DNA of 64,000 bases from Thalassotalea atypica (GCF_030295975.1 NZ_AP027364.1:2232001-2296000), one strand, 5' to 3'. Shown: positions 50,090 to 62,465, counted from the first letter of the stretch. Numbers and translations are program-made. Notes: generated by a model not told the origin, from the sequence alone.

Positions 50090-51241
50090 TTAGTTCAAAT
50101 AGTCCTTATGAACAATGGTTTCACCGAGTTCTTCCAGTGACTTTAACCAAGCATTAATTTGCTCAGGCTCATCTGGTGCGGCGGTTACGCCAAATGGCAT
50201 TTCACCTTTAATGATAGATTCAATCGCAAGACTCACAGGTAGTGAAACAAGACGAGCCATAGCCTGACCTCGTTTATCACCTTCACTATCAAGATAATAC
50301 CCTTGATGCCAAACGGCTTTACCGGCTTGTCTAATTTCTAATTCAACACACATCACCACCCTATCAGGCTCTCCACCTTGATAGCTGTATTTTGCTTCAA
50401 GCTCTTCGCTTAGCGCACACAGTCGCTGTTCACCTTCTTCGCCGGTTAGCGTCGCAATTTCATCAAACAGTTGCTGCCAAGCAGTTGACCACCCGTCTAA
50501 ACGCAATGTCCCTCGAACAAACTGCTGCACATCCCAATCGTCACCAAAATGATACTGTTTTAAAAATGGCAGAGAGTCCCTATTAGGGTACGCTTGAAAT
50601 ACTTCTTTGCCATTTGATAACTGTGCTTCATAACGACTTAACGCTTCCCATGGCGCATTTGACGTGTTTAGGCGACCATTTTCTTGCCATTGCGCTTTAG
50701 AACGTAAAGCTTTTAACACCCCTAATGGAGACCAGCTGAATTTATATTTAAAATCATTAGCCACGGCAGGAAAACCGCCGCAGTATGAGCGGAAATAATG
50801 ATGATTTTGTGGCGAAAACTCAGCGCTTTGGCGATACTTATCAACTAGCAAGTGAGCAAGAAGATGATCGATACCTGGGTCTAACCCTACTTCGTTAACA
50901 AAACACAGCCCCGCCAATTTTACTTGATTGTTTAGCGCATCCATTTCTGGTGAAATATAGCTGCTTGATACAAAATGTGCCTTTTTCTCCAAACAAAACT
51001 CAGCAATTTTAGTGTGTAACGTTGCTGGCAGCATTGAGACAAGAACGTCACCTTGTTTAACCACCTTGGTTAATGCTTCCCAGTCTAATTGACGTATATC
51101 GATGGTGTTATCTGCTAATGTTCGTTGAGCTTTCTCTAAACTACGATTCCAAACAATTAACGGCGTTTCTTTATTGGCTAGTTCTTTAATACCAGGGGCA
51201 GAAGAAAGTCCAGCACCTAGCCAATGGATAGTATTTTTCAT
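50090..51241 (-). CDS. Saccharopine dehydrogenase, glutamate-forming (Lys9-like)
   Basis: 383 residues. The N-terminal Rossmann fold (IHWLGAGLSSAPGI) is followed by DVLVSMLPATLHTKIAEFCLEKKAHFVSSSY and the FVNEVGLDPGIDHLLA signature of the saccharopine reductase/dehydrogenase family. The family interconverts saccharopine with 2-aminoadipate-6-semialdehyde and glutamate using NAD(P). It is cytoplasmic. The gene follows a Lys1-like gene after 15 bases, so the two reactions of the saccharopine pathway are encoded together. The direction (lysine degradation or synthesis) cannot be read from sequence; the context suggests degradation. Confidence 0.85.
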   Translation of the reverse strand: MKNTIHWLGAGLSSAPGIKELANKETPLIVWNRSLEKAQRTLADNTIDIRQLDWEALTKVVKQGDVLVSMLPATLHTKIAEFCLEKKAHFVSSSYISPEMDALNNQVKLAGLCFVNEVGLDPGIDHLLAHLLVDKYRQSAEFSPQNHHYFRSYCGGFPAVANDFKYKFSWSPLGVLKALRSKAQWQENGRLNTSNAPWEALSRYEAQLSNGKEVFQAYPNRDSLPFLKQYHFGDDWDVQQFVRGTLRLDGWSTAWQQLFDEIATLTGEEGEQRLCALSEELEAKYSYQGGEPDRVVMCVELEIRQAGKAVWHQGYYLDSEGDKRGQAMARLVSLPVSLAIESIIKGEMPFGVTAAPDEPEQINAWLKSLEELGETIVHKDYLN

Positions 51242-51256
51242 AGTGTCTCTTTAATT

Positions 51257-52324
51257 CTATATTGCTTTGGTTTTTTCATTAAATAGTGCGAGTGCACGTG
51301 ACCACACACCCTGAGTATTATCGGCTAAGGTCAGTAAATGTACCAGTAGCTGCTGACAATAGTCCTCACTACTTTCTTTAGGTAGCAATGAAGGTAAATG
51401 ATCAATTGCAATTAAATCAAGCCTGTTTACTTTATCAAGTATTAAGCAAGGCACTTTAAAGGTTGTACATTGATGATAAATGGGTAATGGATTATAACTA
51501 CCGTAAGGGTCGCAGCTAACGTCAGCAATTACGGATAGTTTTCTATCGTTTTTGCGTAGCAATTCATGGGTAATAAATGGCGGTAAGTCCCTATTAATAA
51601 GCACGCAATTGATGAATATATCTGCTTGGTTGATTTCAATAAAAGGTCCACCCTTTTTCGTTTCAGCCAAATCCCACTCAATAACCTCTAACGATAATGC
51701 TTTTGCTAGGTCAACCGCGCCACTGCCGCTTCGGCCTTTAGCGCCAATCACCAATACTTTAGGTTTGTTGATACATGTTGCTAAACCATTCCCTAGCTCT
51801 GAAAGTAGTTGCTGTTTGTCACGATAAGATGAAATATTAGTGAGTTCTTTGGCGGTATCTTCTTGCTGATTAATCCAAGCGAGCACCGATAATGCCGCGC
51901 CTGCAAAACCTGCCCAATAACCAAACGCTGCAATTCGTCTTTGTTGCTCATCGACTAGATATTCTAAGTCAAATAACTCTCCACCACCTGATTTAAATCG
52001 TGACAATAACGCCTGCCAACCAGCCTGTTCTTTATAAGCATGGGCAAAATAAATATGCTGATGAATCAGTGGGAAAGTATCTTCAGGTAACTCTTTTAAG
52101 CCTAAAATAATGGCATCTTGGGGGGCACTAACCCAACTGCCCGGTGGGGCTATGTCAACATTTAGCGCTTCATATAAATGCTGTTGAAAAATATTTTGAG
52201 AAGAGCGCTCAATGGTCACTTTGAAACCAGCTTCAATCAAAGTCGCTGCCCCCTCAGGTGTTAGCGCAGTTCTTTGTTCATCTGGTTTAGTTTCAGCTCG
52301 AAGCCAAATATGTAGTTTAGTCAT
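51257..52324 (-). CDS. Saccharopine dehydrogenase, lysine-forming (Lys1-like)
   Basis: 355 residues of the alanine dehydrogenase/PNT-like fold, opening IWLRAETKPDEQRTALTPEGA, which is the Lys1 start. Also visible are GRSGSGAVDLAKAL for NAD binding and ISVIADVSCDP-like (LSVIADVSCDPYGS). Lys1 reversibly joins lysine and 2-oxoglutarate to saccharopine, or splits it. It is the first gene of a two-gene operon with the Lys9-like gene. The start lies just downstream of a terminator that closes the TonB-receptor transcript. Confidence 0.85.
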   Translation of the reverse strand: MTKLHIWLRAETKPDEQRTALTPEGAATLIEAGFKVTIERSSQNIFQQHLYEALNVDIAPPGSWVSAPQDAIILGLKELPEDTFPLIHQHIYFAHAYKEQAGWQALLSRFKSGGGELFDLEYLVDEQQRRIAAFGYWAGFAGAALSVLAWINQQEDTAKELTNISSYRDKQQLLSELGNGLATCINKPKVLVIGAKGRSGSGAVDLAKALSLEVIEWDLAETKKGGPFIEINQADIFINCVLINRDLPPFITHELLRKNDRKLSVIADVSCDPYGSYNPLPIYHQCTTFKVPCLILDKVNRLDLIAIDHLPSLLPKESSEDYCQQLLVHLLTLADNTQGVWSRALALFNEKTKAI

Positions 52325-52350
52325 GATTGTAATTTCAAATACGTCACTTT

Positions 52351-52388
52351 AAAAAAAAGGTGCTAAGGCACGTAAAATCTTAGCACCT
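52351..52388 (-). terminator. Terminator after TonB receptor gene (minus strand)
   Basis: AGGTGCTAAG and CTTAGCACCT pair, and on the minus strand a run of eight T follows. It separates the receptor at 52423 from the Lys1-like gene. Confidence 0.9.
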
Positions 52389-52422
52389 GATAAAAAATGC
52401 AAATCCTTTTGCAAGTTACACC

Positions 52423-55137
52423 CTAAAATGAACCACGTATACCTACAGAGTAACGAGCGCCCGTTTCAGTAATATCGAGGTACTGATTCGAGTATTTAGC
52501 TGTAGTTGTATAAAGCTCATTAGTTACGTTAATGCCTTCAAAGAAAACAGTGAAGTTTTCATTGATGTCGTAACTACCGCTGATATCCACTTGTGAGTAA
52601 TCATCAACATAATGTCCGTCACGCCATGAACGTGGCTTTGATTGCATAAAGCGGTCACGTTTGTTGTAAGCAACGCGGAACTGAATAGCGTCCTTTTCAT
52701 AGAATAAGATAAAGTTCGCTGAATCACCTAAACCAATTAATGGTAATGGGTTGTCTTCATCATCAGCCGTTGATTCACTATCAACAAATGTTTTGTTTGC
52801 TATGAAGCCTAAACCATCTAACGGTGCAGGTAGGCCAGTAAACATGTGCTGAATAGCAACCTCAACGCCTTCAATTTCTGCCTCGTCTGAATTTACCGGA
52901 CGAGAAATCTTGTAGTTGTATGTACCACTAGGCACCGTTACAACTTCTTCGACTTCGTCTGAAGCTAAGTAACCATCAACGTCTTTAGTAAACATCGCTA
53001 CAGCCGCATAACTACCTTCATCGTAGTACCATTCCAAGGCCAAATCTAAATTGTCAGACTCAAATGGCATTAATTTAGGATTTGAACCCCAACCAGTTAA
53101 GTTATTAACATCGCCACCGCCATAACCAGACTCTGGTGACATTTCGTCTAATTCTGGTCGAGTGATGCTTCGTGAATAAGCAAAGCGCGCAATAATGTCA
53201 TCAGTAATTTCTAATTTGGCATTTACACTTGGCAGCCAATTGTCATAGGTATGCTTTACCGTAACGGGTGTATAATCATCACCTTCTATAGCATTCACAA
53301 AACCTGGTTTAGACGTAGACGGTTCAAGGTCAAGTAACGGAATAGCAAAACCATCAGCCGTACTGGTTGTTTCTACGTAGCGCATACCTGTGGTGATTGT
53401 CCAAGGCATGTCGGCTACTTCACCATCAAAATAGAAATCAGCATAAATTGCTTTTAGCTCCTCCTGAATTTCATAGGTCCATGGCACTTGATGCATGGTA
53501 TGACCTTCATTTTCTTCAATTAATTGACGGGTATATTCAGGATCGTCCATCATCGCGATCACTTCATCTGACGTTAAGTAGTCAAAGAAATCTTCAGAAT
53601 CGAACGTTAACCAACTTTGCTCTGGTGAGCCGCTACCGCCTGATAAAAAGCCGTCTGCGTCATATTCACTAAACATGCTCTCAGGTAACCAGATTGGCGT
53701 GCTGTTATCACCCCACAACCAAGGCATTGGTCTAGTCGTTCTTTGGTATTTACTTGATAACGTACGATCAGACATCATTGCGCCAAAGCCAATTTTTGCC
53801 AGCGCGCCTGTATCTACGGTCCATATACCATCAACTTTAAGCTCAAGTACATCATCTTTACGAACTGATCCAAATCGTTCTCCCCACCCTGCTTTTAAGC
53901 CAGCTGTAGAGTCCGTTCGATCAAACGTTAATTCAGGCAATTGTCCAGAAGTACGGTCGTAAGTATAATCACCCGGCCTTGACGCAACAGTATCAGTTGA
54001 GCCCTTTTTAGGATCAGATTCTGCCTCCGAATAACTCACATCAAAGTTGAGGTTTAAGTCATCTTGCACTTGCCAGTCAGCATTAAAGCCAAAGGCCATC
54101 AACTCATTTGATGTTTCTGATTGGCGAACCATTACATCACTGTTACTACCTTTGCCCATTGAAAGTTTGACCAATGTGCCATTTTCATCAAGTTGCACGT
54201 CAGTCAACTGACTTTTAGTGAACCAATGCGCCAGTATATCCTGACGGTATTCAACATCATATTTTGAATACAAAGCATCAACAGTAAACACTAAATCATC
54301 GTTAGGTTTATATTGAAATACAGCAGTACCGCCTGTACGCGTTCGTTCTTCCGTTTGTGCTATTTGGTCATAGTTTTGAGGAAAATAAACATCATCGTAA
54401 TACGTTCCGTCATCCATGGTTAAATCGGTATGCCAGTAATATGCAGTATTTGCAGAGTCGTAGCGGCTTTTACGTTCGCTATGCGCGAATGAGAACAGAA
54501 CGCCGAATTTATCATCGTCAAAGGTATTACTGTATAAACCAGAAAACTGCGGCTTAGTATCTTCGGTCATATCATCGTATTGTGCTTTAACACTACCGAT
54601 CAATGTTGAACCATCAATATCAAAAGGTTTAAGCGTTGTAACATTAACTGTTGCACCGATCGCCCCTTCTTGCAAATGTGCCGACTGTGTTTTGTGTACT
54701 TCAGCACCACTGATTAACTCAGACGCTAAGATGTCAAAACTGAAAGCACGGCCACCGCTGGTTGTCGCTAATGTTCTACGGTTAAGGAGTACTGACGTAA
54801 ATTCTGGCCCCATACCACGAACAGTAATTAACTGACCTTCACCGCCTTTACGGTCGATTGAAACGCCGGTTATGCGTTGTAATGATTCGGCAACGTTTTG
54901 ATCTGGAAACTTACCTATATCTTCCGCCGTAATAGCATCAACAACGGTATCTGCATCCATTTTAATATCTTGTGATTTAATTAAACTTCCGCGAATACCA
55001 CTAATTGTGATCACTTCAGTTTCATCTTCTGCTTTCTCTTTATCGTTCAAATCTGCCGCATTTACTGAACTAGCAATCCCTAAATTCAGCATTATCAGCA
55101 TTGATAGATATTTGAGCTTTGGCTTTTTAATGTGCAT
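52423..55137 (-). CDS. TonB-dependent receptor (Xanthomonas/Caulobacter type)
   Basis: 904 residues, complete. A signal peptide (LSMLIMLNLGIASSVNA) leads to a TonB box-like EVITISGIRGSL, the plug (about 45-170, with DIGKFPDQNVAESLQRITGVSI and LITVRGMGPEF), and a 22-strand barrel ending in YSVGIRGSF. Receptors of this class import oligosaccharides and glycoconjugates into the periplasm. It is divergent from a GH63 alpha-glucosidase, and a motif shared with the GntR/beta-galactosidase promoter lies between them. This makes it the likely outer-membrane entry for that system. Confidence 0.95.
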   Translation of the reverse strand: MHIKKPKLKYLSMLIMLNLGIASSVNAADLNDKEKAEDETEVITISGIRGSLIKSQDIKMDADTVVDAITAEDIGKFPDQNVAESLQRITGVSIDRKGGEGQLITVRGMGPEFTSVLLNRRTLATTSGGRAFSFDILASELISGAEVHKTQSAHLQEGAIGATVNVTTLKPFDIDGSTLIGSVKAQYDDMTEDTKPQFSGLYSNTFDDDKFGVLFSFAHSERKSRYDSANTAYYWHTDLTMDDGTYYDDVYFPQNYDQIAQTEERTRTGGTAVFQYKPNDDLVFTVDALYSKYDVEYRQDILAHWFTKSQLTDVQLDENGTLVKLSMGKGSNSDVMVRQSETSNELMAFGFNADWQVQDDLNLNFDVSYSEAESDPKKGSTDTVASRPGDYTYDRTSGQLPELTFDRTDSTAGLKAGWGERFGSVRKDDVLELKVDGIWTVDTGALAKIGFGAMMSDRTLSSKYQRTTRPMPWLWGDNSTPIWLPESMFSEYDADGFLSGGSGSPEQSWLTFDSEDFFDYLTSDEVIAMMDDPEYTRQLIEENEGHTMHQVPWTYEIQEELKAIYADFYFDGEVADMPWTITTGMRYVETTSTADGFAIPLLDLEPSTSKPGFVNAIEGDDYTPVTVKHTYDNWLPSVNAKLEITDDIIARFAYSRSITRPELDEMSPESGYGGGDVNNLTGWGSNPKLMPFESDNLDLALEWYYDEGSYAAVAMFTKDVDGYLASDEVEEVVTVPSGTYNYKISRPVNSDEAEIEGVEVAIQHMFTGLPAPLDGLGFIANKTFVDSESTADDEDNPLPLIGLGDSANFILFYEKDAIQFRVAYNKRDRFMQSKPRSWRDGHYVDDYSQVDISGSYDINENFTVFFEGINVTNELYTTTAKYSNQYLDITETGARYSVGIRGSF

Positions 55138-55266
55138 TGTAAACTCTCCGATGGCGGCGCTATCGGGTAATAACTCGCCAAATCATGTTTTATTGTTATG
55201 TGTATAATCTGCCGATTTTATAATCGATCACGTCAATACTATATCGACAAAAGTCATATTACAATA

Positions 55267-55278
55267 TTTATCATACAA
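55267..55278 (-). promoter_or_regulatory. Candidate GntR operator, site B
   Basis: The minus strand reads TTGTATGATAAA, identical to site A at 41453. It lies in the divergent promoter of the TonB receptor and GH63 genes, 14 kb from the regulator. Confidence 0.55.
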
Positions 55279-55335
55279 ATAATATTAGTGGTAAAAATGC
55301 TATTTATTTTGGTATATTCGAAGAATGACAATTAA

Positions 55336-57924
<2,589 letters not shown>

Positions 57925-58020
57925 ACGTTGATCAGGTCATGACAGACGTAACAGCGTCACGAAATGAAAAATAAAAACGCAGGCGACGAGAAACAAGCTT
58001 TCTTTTCAGTGCTACTAGAT

Positions 58021-58218
58021 TCATGAATCTGTAGCAAACGCTGCGTATCGTATACTAATGTGGGCTAAATGCATTTTTTCACTTGTGCTGTATTGTTTAG
58101 GGACTAAACCTATCCAAGCGGCGGACAAGCGACTGGTGTCAAAGTGCTTAGCAGCATTGACCTTCACAAAAACGGCGATTGCAGCAATTTCATCACCCCC
58201 GCGGGAATACTCATCAAG
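58021..58218 (-). pseudogene. IS110-family transposase fragment
   Basis: The minus strand reads AKHFDTSRLSAAWIGLVPKQ followed by YSTSEKMHL and HISIRYAAFATDS then stop. This is the conserved C-terminal (IS116/IS110/IS902) region of IS110-type transposases. The upstream part is frameshifted and no full frame exists, so it is a decayed insertion. It sits within the 550-base gap 57925-58474, where nothing else was recognised. Confidence 0.7.
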
Positions 58219-58474
58219 TATTTAGCAATTTGTGCTAACAGATTGGTTCGCTTGACTGTTTTACGTAATTTGCACTTGCTATATTAATTACTGCCATGAA
58301 TACTGAAACTAATTTGACGCCTTTTATCTAATATTAAGGATGCCAATTGCTTTAGTTAGTGACGTATGGACTTTCATCAATTGAAGCTATTAATCAATTT
58401 CACTATGGCACATTTGCTAGCGATAGATGCCGAGTTGGGGTTCATATCAATCGTTATGCATATAAGGATATTCA

Positions 58475-59059
58475 ATGAAGTCACATTTTCTATTTATAAG
58501 TATGTTTTATTCTTTTCAGGTATTCGCTAATAACACTGTTAAAATTCACGCTCCCGTCGCAGAATCATTCAATTGTACAGAGCATTGGGATGGTCAATTT
58601 AAGTATGTGGGGGACGCCCTAGGTACTGACTGTGTAGTCCAAAATTTTTACGAGTCTGGTGAACGTTTGTTTATGAGAACATTTAAAAACAACGGACATA
58701 AAAATGAAGATTGGTATGGTTTTGGTAAAAATGTACTAGCGCCTTGTGATTGCACCGTTGAATCTATTAATAAAAATAATGTAACAAATGAACCAGGAAT
58801 TATGACTCCTGGAAGAGCGGGTTCAATATCGTTTAAAAAAGCTGATGGAACTATAGTTCTTATCGCTCATATTGATAACACCAATGTATCTAAAGGTGAT
58901 GTTGTCAGCGCAGGTAATGCTGTAGCGACCATTGGTAATAACGGCTATAGCCGTAATCCTCATTTACATATCGCTGCATGGAAGGAAAAGCAGCCTCTGC
59001 AAATTCGTTTTGACCAAAAAACATTAGGCTTAAAATTTCGTGAAGAAAGTGGCGAGTAA
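58475..59059 (+). CDS. Secreted M23 (LytM)-domain peptidase-like protein
   Basis: 194 residues with a signal peptide (MKSHFLFISMFYSFQVFA). The LytM/M23 fold is indicated by GFGKNVLAPCDCTVE, IVLIAHIDN, VSAGNAVATIGNNGYS and the metal-binding HLHIAA. The first metal motif (H-x3-D type) is less clear: GHKNEDW is a candidate. M23 enzymes cleave glycine-containing peptide bonds in peptidoglycan or proteins. AGGA precedes the ATG. It is flanked by transposase debris on one side and a metal transporter on the other. Confidence 0.7.
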   Translation: MKSHFLFISMFYSFQVFANNTVKIHAPVAESFNCTEHWDGQFKYVGDALGTDCVVQNFYESGERLFMRTFKNNGHKNEDWYGFGKNVLAPCDCTVESINKNNVTNEPGIMTPGRAGSISFKKADGTIVLIAHIDNTNVSKGDVVSAGNAVATIGNNGYSRNPHLHIAAWKEKQPLQIRFDQKTLGLKFREESGE

Positions 59060-59181
59060 TGTATAACAGGCGCATTAAGCTCATGACTGATAACAGTTTG
59101 CTCAGTTTTGCCCCGATATACAATTTCAGCAAACTTTTATTAGCCCCTAAATGGGGCGTTACACTCCAGTTCGGATAGGCA

Positions 59182-59880
59182 ATGCATCCTTTATTAATAG
59201 TTATTTTATCAACTTTACTTGCTGGATTAGCAATGCCATTCGGTGCTGTGATTGCATGTTTTGAAAAAATTGGGGAAGAGTTTAGGCATGGTGTACTGGC
59301 TTTTGGTGGAGGAGCTTTATTGTCAGCCGTAGCTTTAGTCCTGGTGCCTGATAGTGTAGAGGCACTTAATCCACTATTTGCTTGCATATGGTTCTTACTG
59401 GGCGGTATCGCTTTTATGCTTCTCGATATATATCTTAAGAAAATAAATACTCAAGCAAGTCAATTAGCAGCCATGTTATCTGATTTTATCCCTGAATCTA
59501 TAGCGCTAGGTGCGGCATTTGCAATTGGAAGTAATAGCGCCTTATTACTTGCAGGTTTAATTGCACTACAAAACATACCTGAAGGATTTAGTGCATATCG
59601 GGAGCTAAATACTACTTCAACATATAGCCCTCGTAAAATTATCATTATATTTTCTTTGATGGCACTATTTGGACCTGTAGCAGGAGTGTCTGGTTATCTA
59701 TGGTTATCAGGGTACCCAGAGGTTATTGCTAGTATTATGCTTTTTGCTTCAGGTGGTATTCTTTATTCAGTATTCCAAGACATAGCTCCTCAGGTAAAAT
59801 TAGAAAATCATTGGGCGCCCCCTATGGGTGCTGTTTTGGGGTTTATGCTTGGTATGTACGGTTTTATGACTGTGCAATGA
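59182..59880 (+). CDS. ZIP-family metal transporter-like protein with altered metal residues
   Basis: 232 residues with about eight hydrophobic helices. The ZIP fold is recognisable from DFIPESIALGAAF and QNIPEGFSAYREL. In classical ZIP proteins these helices read HNxPEG and HExPE; here the first histidine is Gln and the second is replaced, while the glutamates remain. Metal choice may therefore differ, or transport may be lost. A GGATAGG sequence precedes the ATG. No neighbour clarifies its role. Confidence 0.75.
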   Translation: MHPLLIVILSTLLAGLAMPFGAVIACFEKIGEEFRHGVLAFGGGALLSAVALVLVPDSVEALNPLFACIWFLLGGIAFMLLDIYLKKINTQASQLAAMLSDFIPESIALGAAFAIGSNSALLLAGLIALQNIPEGFSAYRELNTTSTYSPRKIIIIFSLMALFGPVAGVSGYLWLSGYPEVIASIMLFASGGILYSVFQDIAPQVKLENHWAPPMGAVLGFMLGMYGFMTVQ

Positions 59881-60077
59881 GTAGTTTCGAATTGTAAATA
59901 AAAAATTATCTAGTGCAAGACAGCCTTATTTCATTATCAAGCTACGGGTGATTAGTTCTCAACAATTTGAACTTCAAATAGTTATCGACAGAAAGAGTGA
60001 GTTAAACATTCGTGCCAAAGATATCCAATTGACAACACTACCAACTAAAATTAAGCTGTAGTGATAACGCTCTATGC

Positions 60078-60878
60078 ATGCAAATAATGAATTACACAAG
60101 ACTCGTGGTTCTAATAACCATTGTTTTAACTATGTTTAGTTCAGGTAAAGCAATGGCAACTTTGCCCGAATGCGACTCACCTTTAAAATTATCATCTACA
60201 ACACAATGGCACCCTTATATTTATCAAAACGATAAAGGAGAAAGTACCGGTTTAGATGTCGAATTACTTATCATTATTTTAAAGCGCATGGGTTGTGAAT
60301 TAGAGGTTATCCACTTTCCAGAACGTCGCGCACTATACGAGCTAAGCCAAGGGCATTTTGATATTGGCGTCGGGGCTAGTAAAAATGCGAATCGTCTCAA
60401 GAAATTTTTATACTCATTACCTTATCGTCATGAAAGTAATAAATTTGCCTTTAGAGCTGATGATCAAGATGTTGCTATAAGTTCATCGTTAAAAGAGTTA
60501 CTAGATATGAACAAGGTTATCGCCATTAATGACGCAGGTTGGTATGGCGAAGAAATCGAACAAGCTAAAAAGAACTACCCCCATTTTAGCCACAGTCCAA
60601 CGTTGGTCAGGCGATTGAAAATGCTAACAGCGAATAGAGTCGACATCGTGGTCGAAGATGAGATTGTCTTATGCACCGAATTGCTGCTACCCACCTACAA
60701 CAATATAAATATCCATCCAATCGCACTATTTGAAACATCTGTGCATTTTATTTTTAACAAAAACTCAGTCTCTGCTGTATTTTTGGAGCAATTTGATAAA
60801 GTATTAAACAGCATGCGCGAAGATGGCAGCCTACAGAAATATTATCAAAAGCAATTACCCTTACAATGTCAGCAATAA
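60078..60878 (+). CDS. Solitary periplasmic solute-binding protein (SBP family 3)
   Basis: 266 residues with a signal peptide (VVLITIVLTMFSSGKAMA). Family 3 features: WHPYIYQNDKGESTGLDVELL near the start, RALYELSQGHFDIGVGAS in lobe 1, and a C-terminal VFLEQFDKVLNSMREDGSL ending in helices. Proteins of this type bind amino acids or similar polar molecules for ABC uptake or for sensing. No permease or ATPase is adjacent, as is common for solitary copies in Alteromonadales. There is no strong Shine-Dalgarno, and M4 is an alternative start. Confidence 0.85.
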   Translation: MQIMNYTRLVVLITIVLTMFSSGKAMATLPECDSPLKLSSTTQWHPYIYQNDKGESTGLDVELLIIILKRMGCELEVIHFPERRALYELSQGHFDIGVGASKNANRLKKFLYSLPYRHESNKFAFRADDQDVAISSSLKELLDMNKVIAINDAGWYGEEIEQAKKNYPHFSHSPTLVRRLKMLTANRVDIVVEDEIVLCTELLLPTYNNINIHPIALFETSVHFIFNKNSVSAVFLEQFDKVLNSMREDGSLQKYYQKQLPLQCQQ

Positions 60879-60892
60879 ATAAAAAAGAAGCG

Positions 60893-61160
60893 CTGGATGA
60901 ATCGACCAAACTAACCTAGACATTTTATTGGTTCATAAAATTGGTTCTGTCATAGTCAGCTGGTGACTAATTATTTAAATAACCATGTTTTCATTTACTG
61001 TTATAAAACATTTCGATGTAATCGAAAATATCTTCCTTAGCCTTTTCTCTATTTTTGTATTTGCATCACTTAATTCGCTCACGCTTATGGAGCCCGAAAA
61101 GCTTTCAGCAACCACATTATCATGGCAACTCCGCAACTCATGATCAATTGTGCTCCGCTG
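60893..61160 (-). pseudogene. IS3-family transposase (OrfB) remnant
   Basis: Minus-strand fragments in different frames read CHDNVVAESF, then KNREKAKEDIFDYIEMFYN, then KHGYLNN-stop-SPADYDRTNF. In this order they are the C-terminal end of IS3-type integrase OrfB, including the last catalytic Glu region (AES). Several stops and frameshifts show decay. It lies in the 726-base gap 60879-61604. Confidence 0.8.
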
Positions 61161-61272
61161 GATTAGTTGATGTTTTTATTCGATTCTTATGCTAACGAGC
61201 TAAAGGGTAAGGTCTGAAAGTATTAAGAAAATCTATTGAATTGGCATAGTTTTCAACAGGCTATCATTTTAG

Positions 61273-61518
61273 TTCAAAGCGGGAAAACGCTTAACAAGGC
61301 TTTTAAAAGAGCAATTGACTGTTGATGATATAAATTCATTGTTGGCGCTAACTCATGATAACGTAAAATACATTGGCGTAGATTATAAAACTAACTTTAC
61401 TAAAGAGATATGGCGCAAAGCTTTTATACGTAACTTTGATCGAGAGGCTAATACGCTCATATATACCCAACTCGACAAAAGTAGTTTTATCCTGTTCATT
61501 TCAAAATATAAGCAGTAG
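61273..61518 (+). pseudogene. Open fragment, possibly the tail of a lost gene
   Basis: An 81-codon open frame without an ATG runs from a stop at 61270 to a stop at 61516. The translation (KRLTRLLKEQLTVDDINSLL, later FTKEIWRKAFIRNFDREANT) looks protein-like and mixed helix/strand, but I do not recognise it. A TTG at 61315 could start a 67-residue protein without a clear Shine-Dalgarno. Its place beside IS3 debris suggests truncation. Confidence 0.3.
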
Positions 61519-61604
61519 AGCTAAGCTTAATGAGCTATGACTAATAAATAAGCGCAGACGATGTCTAATATGGTGCCAAAATACAAAGCAAGTTGAGACA
61601 GTAA

Positions 61605-62465
61605 ATGATGAAACTCAATACCGACAGGCTGAATGCTTTCTATCAAGTAGCACTTGATAAAAGTTTTTGCAAAGCGGCGGATACGCTCTGTATTACTCAA
61701 TCTGCCCTATCTCAACGTGTACTAAAAATGGAGCAAGAAGTTGGGAGTAAACTCCTGATACGTGGCAATGATGGCATTGGTTTAACTGAACAGGGTAAAC
61801 AGCTATTTCAGTATGCATCTGAACAGCAAGCAAGAGAACAAGATGTTTTAAACGGTATTTCAGGTCGCAGTGCTATAGCCAATGGTATAGTGCGTATTGG
61901 GGCATTTAGCTCTGTGATGCGTTCAGTGATCATGCCGTCGCTCATCCCACTGATAAATTCCCCACATCAATTGAAAGCTGAGTTTTATTCAAAGGAATTG
62001 AGAGAATTATTGCCCTTGTTGATGTCTGGGGAGGTTGATTTTATTGTGACAGACGAAGTGCTGGATGATCCGCTTATTGAATCTATTGTCCTTGGTGCTG
62101 AAACATTAGTACATGTTCGTAATAAAACGCTTTCCCATCAAGTCATACCTCCCTGTTTTTTAGATCACGACGTGCACGACATGACTACCTTTAACTTTTT
62201 CTCGGCACAAGGTCTTTCGGATTTTGAGTTTGATCGTAGTTTTTATGATGATGTATATGGCATTTTAGACGGCGTAAGACTAGGGTTTGGTGAAGCGATT
62301 ATTTCCCAGCACATGATAAAAGAAGATGATTGTATAGAAGTGGTTCCACATGAGAATCCATTTCAAAGCCCTGTTGTACTTGGCTATGTCAAAGACCGAT
62401 ACTTGTCTACTTTACAAAAACAAATCATTGAACATTTAGAGCAAAATGTCCCCTCCTATTTATAG
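61605..62465 (+). CDS. LysR-family transcriptional regulator
   Basis: 286 residues. The N-terminal winged helix (LNAFYQVALDKSFCKAADTLCITQSALSQRVLKMEQEVG) is typical of LysR and most like the ArgP/IciA group in SALSQRVLKMEQ. The effector domain (about 90-285) is normal in length. ATG ATG gives two adjacent starts. It stands alone between IS3 remnants and the MddA-like gene; the target is unknown, though the downstream gene on the same strand is a candidate. Confidence 0.88.
   Translation: MMKLNTDRLNAFYQVALDKSFCKAADTLCITQSALSQRVLKMEQEVGSKLLIRGNDGIGLTEQGKQLFQYASEQQAREQDVLNGISGRSAIANGIVRIGAFSSVMRSVIMPSLIPLINSPHQLKAEFYSKELRELLPLLMSGEVDFIVTDEVLDDPLIESIVLGAETLVHVRNKTLSHQVIPPCFLDHDVHDMTTFNFFSAQGLSDFEFDRSFYDDVYGILDGVRLGFGEAIISQHMIKEDDCIEVVPHENPFQSPVVLGYVKDRYLSTLQKQIIEHLEQNVPSYL

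Noticed and set aside
58905-59387. 160-residue minus-strand frame over the M23 and ZIP genes
   Set aside because: It is antisense to two well-supported genes and shows no family features.
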